Below the pieces are notes generated by a model. The model was not told the DNA's origin. It ran no database searches and saw only the letters and a list, made by a program, of their open reading frames with translations. A stretch of DNA of 5,374 nt from Planctomycetota bacterium (lineage in GTDB: Bacteria; Planctomycetota; UBA8108; UBA1146; JAJFFE01), in the NCBI GenBank assembly GCA_020425835.1, contig JAGQRC010000308.1, forward strand, positions 1-5,374, written 5' to 3'. This document shows positions 1 to 5,374 of the stretch, piece by piece. Numbering within the stretch: the first letter of the stretch is position 1; every line of letters starts with the position of its first letter. The position numbers were made by a program, and so were the translations under genes.

Positions 1-42
1 GGAGCCACGCGACTGCGGTCGCGCGCGCGAGAGATCAATGCA

Positions 43-1458
43 ATGTTGGCCCCGGAAGTCCTTCGCGCGGTGCGAGGCAAGCTCGTCGACCTCGAGCGTT
101 CCGCGGTCGCGCTCGATGCACAACGGTCTCGGATCGACGAGCTCGTCACCGAGCTCGAGGATCGGCTCGGGTGTCGGGTCGAGACGAGGTTCTGGGTCGA
201 CGACGCGAGGTTCCCTGCGGGGCGCCTCCTCCCGGCGCAGTTGGGACCCGCCGCTCGCCCCGACGAAGTCCTCGCGGGACTGGAGCGACTCCACGCGATC
301 GTCCGATCGGGACTGCTGTCGGACCGAGCGGCGCACGAGATCACGATCGGCGACGCGTGGCGACTCACCGGCGTTCGTCGTGTGCGGTGGGTCATCGACT
401 CGACCGACCTCGACTCCCTCGAAGATCGTGTCTCGGAACTCCCGACGAGGGAGGCTCATCGACGTCGTGTCGAAGAGATGGAACGTGCCCTCCTGGAGTT
501 CACGTGCAGGACCGGTCTGCCGGTGAGGTCGTGGGAGCCGAAGGACTTCACTTCGCCCGCCACGACGTCGAGCTTCATCGAAGCGCTCGGGCAGGAACTG
601 GAGACGCATCCCATTCTCGGCCGGTCGATCAAGAATCTGTACCTCGACGCACCGGAGAGCAGGGTCTCCCCGATCCGCGATTCGAGCGGGAAGAGTCCCT
701 CGGCGTTCATCCTGATGATCGAGAGCGGGGCGACCATCGGGGATCTCGGGGTGTTCTTCGATCAGCTCGTCACCCAGCTTCCCGAGGCCGATGACGCCGT
801 GCGAGCGGATCGGGACCTGGAGCGAGCTGCGGCCCTGGCGCGACGCGATCTCGGCATCGTCATCGCGGCGGCCTGTCAGCAAGAGACATCCGAAGAGCTC
901 ACCAGGGTTCGAGAGATCGCGCGTCGGCTGGAAGCCGTCGAGGAGGCCCTCCGCGAGGCGGTGGATACGGTCTGGTACTGCGACGACTCCATCGTGGTCG
1001 CGAACGCCTACGAGCGCATCGAGTTGGGACGCGGATCTCCAGACGAAAGGGACGACGAGCCGCTGCGCGCCGCTCTCGCCGAGCTCCGACGCGCTCGGAA
1101 CGACGGCGCCCGATACGAGAGCGAGTTCGAGTCGCTGCGCCGGCGAGTCGTGGAGAGGCTGCCAGTGGGGCTCGACGTGAGAAAGGGATTCGAGGTCTCC
1201 CTGGGCGAAGCGATCGCCGCGCTTCGCACACTGGAGCGCCTCGTCGACCAGCTCCTCGCGGAACCGGAGTCCGTTTCCTCGACGAAGCTCCTCCGACACC
1301 CGGGGTTCGATGCCATCGTCATTCGCGGCGCCACATCCCATGGCAAGCCGCGACCGATCCGGATCTGGGACACCGTACTGTGGTTTCCAGTCGGCACCAC
1401 GGTCGAGGTCGCCCGAGCCGCGATCGCGGACCTGAAAGATGGCGCGGCCGGCGGGTGA
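43..1458 (+). CDS. Unassigned 471-residue helical, partly coiled-coil protein (5' end uncertain)
   Basis: I do not recognise this protein. It is a long frame with no internal stop and ends in TGA. No signal peptide or membrane segment is visible, so it is probably cytoplasmic. Residues 1-42 (LVDLERSAVALDAQ...IDELVTELEDRLG), 138-152, 255-310 and 340-372 are charged, Leu/Glu/Arg-rich stretches predicted to be long helices or coiled coils. More ordered segments occur at 98-120 (ITIGDAWRLTGVRRVRWVID), 219-246 (SAFILMIESGATIGDLGVFF) and 420-452, which looks like a small beta-rich tail (GFDAIVIRGA, IRIWDTVLWFPVG). Only about eight lysines are present; arginine dominates. The chosen ATG has a GAGAG at 29-33, nine bases upstream. 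However, the frame is open to base 1 without a stop, so the true start may lie outside the window. It is convergent with the MBL hydrolase gene, 36 bp away, and so is not in its operon. Coding status is well supported by length; function is unknown. Confidence 0.75.
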   Translation: MLAPEVLRAVRGKLVDLERSAVALDAQRSRIDELVTELEDRLGCRVETRFWVDDARFPAGRLLPAQLGPAARPDEVLAGLERLHAIVRSGLLSDRAAHEITIGDAWRLTGVRRVRWVIDSTDLDSLEDRVSELPTREAHRRRVEEMERALLEFTCRTGLPVRSWEPKDFTSPATTSSFIEALGQELETHPILGRSIKNLYLDAPESRVSPIRDSSGKSPSAFILMIESGATIGDLGVFFDQLVTQLPEADDAVRADRDLERAAALARRDLGIVIAAACQQETSEELTRVREIARRLEAVEEALREAVDTVWYCDDSIVVANAYERIELGRGSPDERDDEPLRAALAELRRARNDGARYESEFESLRRRVVERLPVGLDVRKGFEVSLGEAIAALRTLERLVDQLLAEPESVSSTKLLRHPGFDAIVIRGATSHGKPRPIRIWDTVLWFPVGTTVEVARAAIADLKDGAAGG

Positions 1459-1472
1459 TCCCCGTCGGCGTC

Positions 1473-1491
1473 GCGCCCGGCGAAGCCGCGC
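1473..1491. terminator. Weak GC-rich hairpin between convergent genes
   Basis: The 36-bp gap between the two converging stop codons contains CGGC-GAA-GCCG (1478-1488). It can be extended by three pairs (GCG/CGC) across a two-base bulge. No T-rich tract follows on either strand, so it is not a canonical intrinsic terminator; it may simply reflect the high GC content. It is listed because this is the only place where transcripts of both convergent genes could end without running into the opposing gene. Confidence 0.2.
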
Positions 1492-1494
1492 CCC

Positions 1495-3018
1495 TCACAC
1501 CGACTCGTAGACGACCGGTCCGGTCCCCGCCTTCTCCAGCCGGTAGGTGTCCCACTTGGTCAGGAGCTTCCGCCCGCCGCTCTGGCCGGTGCGCTCGCGC
1601 TCGAGCTTGTAGGCCATCAGGATCTTTCGACCGTCGGTCCGCAGGTTGATCGCGCCGTAGACGGTGACGTTGCGCTTCGTGAGCTCGTCGACCAGCGCGT
1701 CGAGCTCGGACTGCAGCGTTCGACGGCTCTCCTCGTTGGCCGCGGAGGCGATGCGCTCGCGCAGGCGCCCGACTCGCTCGCGCGCATCCCCTTCGTTCTC
1801 GCGGGTCGAGCGCATCAGCTCCGTCGAGAAGAGGAGCGGTCGACGGCCTCGTCCGTAGCGCCCCAGCGCGCCGAGGGTCTCCGGACGAGGATGCGCATGG
1901 GACTCCTCGTCTCCGCTCGAGACGACGATCACCGCGGGATCGAGCGCGCGGAGCATGGCGTCCGTGACATCCGCGGAACCGTGGTGGCAGGACTTCACGA
2001 CGTCGACGGCGAAGGTCGACCGCGCGGCGGCGACGATCGCGTCCTCCTCGGCCGCCGAGTAGGGATAGTCGTGGTCGAGCCCGGAGTACTGACCCAGCAG
2101 GAAGTGCTCGGCGGAGCGATTGAGGTCGCCGCCGAGGAGGAGCGAGATGTCCCCGTACTTCACCTTGAGGACCACGGAGTGCCCGTTCTTCGTCTTCCCG
2201 ACATCGAGCGAGCGACTCGTCGGTTTGTCGCCGAACGCGCGCAGCGCGGACTGTCCTTCGACGCTCTCCAGGATCGGCCCGAGCACTTCGATGCTCAAGG
2301 ACGCGCTCTCGCCGAACCCCGGCATCCAGTGTCGCTGACCCGCCTCGGTCCACAGCATGCGAACATCACCGGTCCGTCCCGCCTCGAGCAGACCGTGGAA
2401 GAGCCGCGGGTACTGCTTGTACGACGTGCGGTTCCCACTCGCCTTCTTCCAACGCTTCTCCTCCGCGAGGAACGCGGCGAGGTCCTCGCGAGTCTGGACG
2501 ACATGGGTGAGATAGCGCCGGTCACCGACCTTCCGGCTCGGACCGAGATTCGGAGACCACTCCTCCATGACGCCGTTGTGGTAGACCGCGCCGAAGTGGA
2601 TGTTCTCGTGCGCGAAGAGCGGCTCGAACCCGGCATAGTGATCCTGATCGGGGTGGGTGATCACCGCCGCCTTGAAGGTCCACCGCTTCTTGAACCCTGC
2701 GTAGCGCCACTTCAGGAAGCGGAACATGTTGTCGGAGATTCCCGCGTCGACGATCAGGTGCTCGTCCCGTGGGGTCACGATCAGGCAGCCGTCCCCCTGA
2801 CCGACATCGACGAAGACGATCTCCAACAGACGCTCGTCCTGGAGATCATCCTCGTGCAGCCAGCCGTCCACACCGCGACAGTGCACGCGGTGCCAGCCTT
2901 CGTGCGGAGGATCATCCTCGACGCGGACCCAGTCCCCCCAGAGCAGGTGTTGGATCTGGTTCCCCTCATCGTCGACGACCTTCGCCTCCGGATAGGCGCA
3001 GTAGCGATAGGTGGGCAT
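1495..3018 (-). CDS. Soluble ComEC-type metallo-beta-lactamase-fold hydrolase with N-terminal SH3-like domain
   Basis: 507 residues. Residues 1-58 resemble a bacterial SH3 domain (LLWGDWVRV at 25-33, GW at 41-42, closing RGVDGWLHEDDL at 48-59). The MBL domain follows with the ComEC/Rec2 motif series: DVGQGDG 71-77, IVDAG 89-93, THPDQDHYAG 121-130 (metal-ligand candidates H122, D124, D126, H127), NGHSVVL 278-284, LLLGGDL 293-299 (D298), KSCHHGS 342-348 and HPRPE 376-380. All usual catalytic positions look intact, so a metal-dependent phosphodiesterase or nuclease activity is expected from the family; the substrate is unknown. There is no transmembrane segment, so unlike true ComEC it cannot be the DNA-uptake channel. 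Residues 408-450 form a likely coiled coil, and 450-507 (VTVYGAINLRTDGRKI...) is a small extra C-terminal module. The start is supported by GAGGAAGG at 3022-3029. It is the last gene of a co-directional trio, 42 bp after the methyltransferase. Standalone ComEC-like hydrolases sometimes sit in defence or conflict loci, but nothing here proves that role. Confidence 0.9.
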   Translation of the reverse strand: MPTYRYCAYPEAKVVDDEGNQIQHLLWGDWVRVEDDPPHEGWHRVHCRGVDGWLHEDDLQDERLLEIVFVDVGQGDGCLIVTPRDEHLIVDAGISDNMFRFLKWRYAGFKKRWTFKAAVITHPDQDHYAGFEPLFAHENIHFGAVYHNGVMEEWSPNLGPSRKVGDRRYLTHVVQTREDLAAFLAEEKRWKKASGNRTSYKQYPRLFHGLLEAGRTGDVRMLWTEAGQRHWMPGFGESASLSIEVLGPILESVEGQSALRAFGDKPTSRSLDVGKTKNGHSVVLKVKYGDISLLLGGDLNRSAEHFLLGQYSGLDHDYPYSAAEEDAIVAAARSTFAVDVVKSCHHGSADVTDAMLRALDPAVIVVSSGDEESHAHPRPETLGALGRYGRGRRPLLFSTELMRSTRENEGDARERVGRLRERIASAANEESRRTLQSELDALVDELTKRNVTVYGAINLRTDGRKILMAYKLERERTGQSGGRKLLTKWDTYRLEKAGTGPVVYESV

Positions 3019-3021
3019 CGG

Positions 3022-3029
3022 CCTTCCTC
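3022..3029 (-). promoter_or_regulatory. Shine-Dalgarno of the MBL hydrolase gene
   Basis: The minus strand reads AGAGGAAGGCCG immediately before the ATG at 3018. The GAGG core lies seven bases from the start. This fixes the start codon and shows that the gene can be translated independently of the upstream methyltransferase. Confidence 0.65.
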
Positions 3030-3060
3030 TCTCTGTTCCAGCTTGGTTTGGAGACGGTCC

Positions 3061-3786
3061 TCAGACGACGGCGTCCGCGACTCGAGACCCGGGCTTCCGC
3101 GCGATCCCGGCGATGTGAGGCGCGATGACCGACGGCGCTGCGGTCCGCTCGAGCTCGAACTCCTCGAGCTCCACATGCTCGAACCCTGCGCGTCGAATCG
3201 TCTCGCCCGTCTCTCGATCCAACCGACAGCCGTCTGCCAGGTATCGCCACAGCGGCCGCAACCAACGTTGTCGCCGGCGGAGCGCGGTGCCGGACTCGGC
3301 GGCGACGTGCTCGAGGAAGACGAACCCGCCTCCCGGCTTGAGAACGCGCAGCACATCCGACAGAACCGCGGCCGGATCCGAGACCGAACAGAGCACCAGC
3401 GTACACAGCACGAAGTCGACGCTCTCGGTCTCGACCTCCATCCCCTCGGCGCCGACGCCACGGATCACCGGCTCGAGTCCGCGAGCCGCCGCCGCACGCC
3501 GAAGCTCAGCGTGCATGTAGGGATTGGGCTCGAGACCGATCCATTCGGTCACGCGATCGGGAAGGAACGGAAAGTTCGCGCCCGTGCCGGGCCCGATCTC
3601 GAGCACCGTCCCCGACAACCGCGCGAGGAGCACCCGCTTCCGCTCGGCCACGTCCTCCTCGTACCTCCGCTGCACCTGCGCGTACAGGCGCGCCATCATC
3701 CGCCGACGCAACCGCGTCCCGGAGGGCGTCAGCGTCCAGAGGACGAACAGCACGAGCGCGGCCGCGCCGCCGAGGAGAGTGGGCAT
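3061..3786 (-). CDS. Membrane-anchored SAM-dependent methyltransferase, METTL7/TMT1-like
   Basis: 241 residues; class I methyltransferase expected to transfer a methyl group from S-adenosylmethionine. Residues 4-20 are a hydrophobic N-terminal helix (TLLGGAAALVLFVLWTL) followed by an Arg-rich stretch, suggesting a membrane anchor with the catalytic domain on the cytoplasmic face. SAM-binding motif I is LEIGPGTGANF (62-72), the acidic loop is GLEPNP (84-89, E86), and later motifs are CTLVLCSV (128-135), LKPGG (149-153), FLEHVAAE (157-164), DGC (185-187) and PHI (223-225). From memory, CTLVLCSV, EHVAAE, DGC and PHI with this spacing match mammalian METTL7A/B (TMT1A/B), which methylate thiols and also carry an N-terminal membrane anchor. 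The bacterial substrate is unknown. A GTG codon lies directly before the ATG; I chose ATG because GAGAGG is six bases from it but only three from the GTG. Only three lysines occur. It sits between the NYN gene (39 bp) and the MBL gene (42 bp) on the same strand. The broad class is secure; the TMT1 relationship is likely. Confidence 0.92.
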   Translation of the reverse strand: MPTLLGGAAALVLFVLWTLTPSGTRLRRRMMARLYAQVQRRYEEDVAERKRVLLARLSGTVLEIGPGTGANFPFLPDRVTEWIGLEPNPYMHAELRRAAAARGLEPVIRGVGAEGMEVETESVDFVLCTLVLCSVSDPAAVLSDVLRVLKPGGGFVFLEHVAAESGTALRRRQRWLRPLWRYLADGCRLDRETGETIRRAGFEHVELEEFELERTAAPSVIAPHIAGIARKPGSRVADAVV

Positions 3787-3792
3787 CACCGA

Positions 3793-3798
3793 CCTCTC
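3793..3798 (-). promoter_or_regulatory. Shine-Dalgarno of the methyltransferase gene
   Basis: The minus strand carries GAGAGG six bases before ATG 3786 and three bases before the in-frame GTG at 3789. The spacing favours the ATG. Part of it (3795-3798) can pair with TCTC at 3803-3806 to make a four-pair hairpin with a GAAC loop. That is weak, and its significance is doubtful. Confidence 0.6.
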
Positions 3799-3825
3799 GT
3801 TCGAGAAGCGTCCGAGGGAACGTGG

Positions 3826-4602
3826 CTACACCGCCTCCTCGAGCAGCTCCTCCACGATGTAGGTCCGGCTCTTCGGGTCGCGGCTGAGCTTGATCAGTTT
3901 GTGCTTCTGCATCGCTTCGAGGAGTTTCGAGAAGGTCGGGAAGCCGTGGTACTCCTCGTTGAAGGAGGGGCGCTTCCGCTTGATCGTCTGCTTGACCATC
4001 GACGCCCAGAGGACGTCCTTGTCTTCGCGGAGGAGTGCGAGGATCGACTCGAGGGTGAGATTGAACGCTTCCGCTTCCTTGGGCTCGAACTTCGGCGTGG
4101 CGGTCTGCTTCTTTCCTCGACGGCGTTTGCGGACGAGGTCGTCGTAGAAGATGAACTCGTCGCAGTTCTCCATCAGGAGATCGCTCGTCGAGTTCTTCAC
4201 ACCGACGCCGATGATCATCTTGTTGTTCTCGCGCAGCTTCGAGACGAGCGGGGAGAAGTCCGAGTCCCCCGTGACCAGCGCGAAGGTGTCGATGTGGCTC
4301 TTGGTGTAGGAGAGCTCGAGCGCGTCGACGACCATTTTGATGTCGGCGCTGTTCTTGCCGCCCACCTTCTTGTGGGGGATGTCGATCAGTTCGATCGCCG
4401 CCTCGTGGAACGGGAGTTTGTACTCCTTGAAGTTCGACCAGTCGGCGTAGGCCTTCTTGACCGAGATCTTGCCCTTCTCGACCAGGCGAGCGAGCACGCG
4501 ATCGATCTCCAGCGAGCCGTACTTGGCCTCGCGGACACCGATCGCGACGTTCTCGAGATCCACGAACACAGCGAGATGATGCTCGGACCCGTCAACGGGC
4601 AC
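3826..4602 (-). CDS. NYN-domain (LabA/DUF88, PIN-like) RNase with C-terminal OST-HTH/LOTUS domain
   Basis: 258 residues. The NYN nuclease domain spans about 8-155. It shows FVDLENV (13-19, D15 and N18), NSADIKMVVD (84-93, D87 and D93) and the hallmark TGDSDF (111-116, D113 and D115). These acidic residues form the metal site in PIN/NYN ribonucleases, so it should be a cytoplasmic RNase. A basic linker RKRRRGKK (158-165) follows. Residues 180-252 form an OST-HTH/LOTUS domain (LTLESILALLRED..., FPTFSKLLEAM, a final TYIVEE strand), a winged helix linked to RNA binding. This two-domain layout is a known bacterial relative of eukaryotic MARF1-type proteins; the RNA target is unknown. The start is GTG, supported by AAGGGAG at 4609-4615; the next candidate is the GTG at V12, which would clip the first strand. 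About 29 lysines give it a composition unlike its arginine-rich neighbours. It is the first gene of the minus-strand trio, and its ribosome binding site lies within a strong inverted repeat. Confidence 0.93.
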   Translation of the reverse strand: MPVDGSEHHLAVFVDLENVAIGVREAKYGSLEIDRVLARLVEKGKISVKKAYADWSNFKEYKLPFHEAAIELIDIPHKKVGGKNSADIKMVVDALELSYTKSHIDTFALVTGDSDFSPLVSKLRENNKMIIGVGVKNSTSDLLMENCDEFIFYDDLVRKRRRGKKQTATPKFEPKEAEAFNLTLESILALLREDKDVLWASMVKQTIKRKRPSFNEEYHGFPTFSKLLEAMQKHKLIKLSRDPKSRTYIVEELLEEAV

Positions 4603-4608
4603 TGGGAA

Positions 4609-4615
4609 CTCCCTT
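4609..4615 (-). promoter_or_regulatory. Shine-Dalgarno of the NYN RNase gene
   Basis: The minus strand reads AAGGGAG, then six bases, then the GTG start. It is a strong site that makes the GTG start convincing. Bases 4610-4615 of it are also the end of the right-hand stem arm, in the mRNA sense, of the inverted repeat described next, so folding of the leader would hide it. Confidence 0.7.
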
Positions 4616-4657
4616 CGCGGCGGCGGTCCGTTCTAGGGCAGAAGCGCCGCGAAGGGA
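4610..4657 (-). promoter_or_regulatory. Perfect 13-bp inverted repeat over the NYN gene's ribosome binding site
   Basis: TCCCTTCGCGGCG at 4610-4622 is exactly complementary to CGCCGCGAAGGGA at 4645-4657, separated by 22 bases. In a minus-strand transcript starting upstream of 4657 the two arms would form a very stable GC-rich hairpin. Its 3' strand contains the AAGGGA of the Shine-Dalgarno, ending seven bases before the start codon. No U-tract follows, so it is not an intrinsic terminator. It could be a translational control element, or a DNA operator: the spacer holds a poor -10-like TAGAAC on the minus strand, with TTCCCT 17 bases before it. The sequence pairing is certain; the role is inferred. 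Confidence 0.6.
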
Positions 4658-4710
4658 AGAGGGGTGCGGTGCCGGTTGGTGAACCCGTCCGCGGTGCGAT
4701 GCGAACGGAC

Positions 4711-4725
4711 CCGCTCGACGAGCGG
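4711..4725 (-). terminator. Palindrome directly after the dockerin-type gene
   Basis: CCGCTCG-A-CGAGCGG abuts the TAG stop of the dockerin-type gene. As RNA it gives a five-pair stem (CCGCU/AGCGG) with a five-base loop. Only GTCCGTTCGC follows, with no U-run. It may protect the 3' end or help end the upstream transcript; chance occurrence in GC-rich DNA is possible. Confidence 0.3.
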
Positions 4726-5374
4726 CTACGGGCAGGCATCCACGGGCGTGCAACCCAGCACGTCCCCCGTCGGATCGCTCCCGCAGCCCGGGTACGGAGC
4801 GGCGGGCAGGGTCCCGCCGGCGAAGAGCGCGTTGAGGAGCTGCACCCCGTCCCCGATGTTCAGCGTGCCGTCATCGTTGACGTCGCAGGAGTCTTCGCAG
4901 CCGCCGATGTGACCGCCGGCGAAGAGATACTGCAGCAGATGGATCGGGTCGCTGATGTCGACGACCGCATTGCGGTCGCAGTCGCCGCGGATGAAGTCCG
5001 GCGACAGTTGGAAGTCTCCGCAGATCTGGGTGGGGACGACCGAGGCGTCGGAGACGACCACCACCACGGAGTATGGCGGGGTCCCGAGGATCTCGCAGAA
5101 GCAGACCTGGCCCGGTTGCGGATCGACCGCGTCGTAGTGCGCGATCGACAACTCGTAGTCGCTTCCCGGAGCGAGCGAGAAGTGGCCGAGCAGATCGATG
5201 ACGACGCCGTGGGTCATGCCTCCGGGATGGACCTCGAGCTCCTCGAAGTCCGGCGGGCTGCCTCCCTGGATCACCAGATCGGTCGCGCCCGGTTGCGCCG
5301 AGACCAGCTCGTAAGCGCCCATCGGATGGCAGAGCCCGTAGCTCCATCCCCAGGTCAAGTACTCGGTGTCGAGG
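4726..5374 (-). CDS. Secreted dockerin-type repeat protein, C-terminal part (N-terminus outside window)
   Basis: The frame is open to the right edge, reading LDTEY before the first possible start (a TTG at 5358), so this is the C-terminal part of a longer gene. Residues encoded from the edge to about 5015 form a beta-rich extracellular module: a GWSYGLCHPMGAYELVS segment, GGSPPDFEELEVHPGG, then CFCEILGTPPYSVVVVVSDASVVP. At 4933-4983 lies a dockerin-type loop (D-x-D-x-N...D..D, ending ISDPIHLL) with YLFAGG after it. A second loop at 4834-4884 (DVNDDGTLNIGD, then GVQLL) is followed by LFAGG and a GSDPTGDVLGC tail. Nine cysteines, no lysine and a strongly acidic composition fit a secreted calcium-binding protein with disulfides. 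Dockerin-type pairs in Planctomycetota usually occur at the C-termini of large exported proteins and may aid attachment or sorting; no cohesin partner is visible. The function of the whole protein cannot be judged from this part. Confidence 0.85.
   Translation of the reverse strand, partial: LDTEYLTWGWSYGLCHPMGAYELVSAQPGATDLVIQGGSPPDFEELEVHPGGMTHGVVIDLLGHFSLAPGSDYELSIAHYDAVDPQPGQVCFCEILGTPPYSVVVVVSDASVVPTQICGDFQLSPDFIRGDCDRNAVVDISDPIHLLQYLFAGGHIGGCEDSCDVNDDGTLNIGDGVQLLNALFAGGTLPAAPYPGCGSDPTGDVLGCTPVDACP

Noticed and set aside
38..526. 162-residue plus-strand frame starting five bases before the left-hand gene
   Set aside because: It is Ser/Arg-rich low complexity and is out-competed by the 471-residue frame over the same DNA.
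1319..2353. 344-residue minus-strand frame overlapping both the left-hand gene and the MBL gene
   Set aside because: It is Arg/Ala/Gly-rich with no motif, and it lies in a different frame of the MBL gene, whose own frame carries every catalytic motif; a typical shadow in high-GC DNA.
1495..3018. Calling the MBL protein a true ComEC competence channel
   Set aside because: It lacks the multi-pass membrane domain and OB-fold of ComEC; only the hydrolase domain is shared.
2781..3461. Minus-strand frames of 226 and 146 residues (the latter at 2966-3406) across the MBL-methyltransferase junction
   Set aside because: They are low-complexity Ser/Arg sequence in alternative frames of two well-supported genes and have no ribosome binding site of note.
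3795..3806. Small dyad TCTCG-TT-CGAGA next to the methyltransferase's ribosome binding site
   Set aside because: It gives only four pairs with a four-base loop as RNA, which is too weak to call a control element.
4610..4657. Reading the strong inverted repeat as a rho-independent terminator of the dockerin-type gene
   Set aside because: On the minus strand the stem is followed by GTTCCCAGTG with no U-tract, and it lies against the next gene's start rather than near the upstream stop 70 bases away.
1..5374. CRISPR arrays, tRNA or rRNA genes, insertion sequences or phage genes
   Set aside because: No spaced direct repeats, cloverleaf, transposase motifs or phage structural or integrase motifs were seen on either strand.

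Overview
The window is uniformly GC-rich and densely packed, with five protein genes and almost no spare DNA. It looks like an environmental bacterium. The best taxonomic hint is the gene at the right edge. Its C-terminus carries two dockerin-type calcium loops in the 'RGDC(D/N)...DISDPI..L.YLF.GG...C.D.CD.NDDG' style, followed by a 'DPT.D.LGC' tail. That style is common in secreted proteins of marine Planctomycetota, so a high-GC planctomycete or close relative is my inference; no marker gene is present to prove it.

Layout: 43-1458 (+) encodes a 471-residue soluble, arginine-rich, partly coiled-coil protein that I cannot assign to a family; its frame is open to the left edge. It converges across 36 bp on a minus-strand block of three genes. 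In transcription order the block is: an NYN-domain (LabA/DUF88, PIN-like) RNase with a C-terminal OST-HTH/LOTUS domain (4602-3826), a membrane-anchored SAM methyltransferase closely resembling vertebrate METTL7/TMT1 thiol methyltransferases (3786-3061), and a soluble ComEC-type metallo-beta-lactamase-fold hydrolase with an N-terminal SH3-like domain (3018-1495). Gaps are 39 and 42 bp and each gene has a recognisable Shine-Dalgarno sequence, so co-transcription is plausible. Upstream on the same strand is the truncated secreted dockerin-type protein (5374-4726).

The most interesting non-coding structure is in the 123-bp gap before the NYN gene. A perfect 13-bp inverted repeat (4610-4622 / 4645-4657) has its 3' arm, in the mRNA sense, covering most of the Shine-Dalgarno of the NYN gene. 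Its loop is also complementary over 9 bases to a segment 70 bases further upstream. This could be an RNA switch controlling an RNA nuclease, or an operator around the promoter. No RNA gene, CRISPR array, insertion sequence or tRNA was seen. How the three minus-strand genes would work together is unknown: an RNA-directed nuclease, a small-molecule (thiol-type) methyltransferase and a phosphodiesterase-like MBL enzyme do not form any pathway I recognise.
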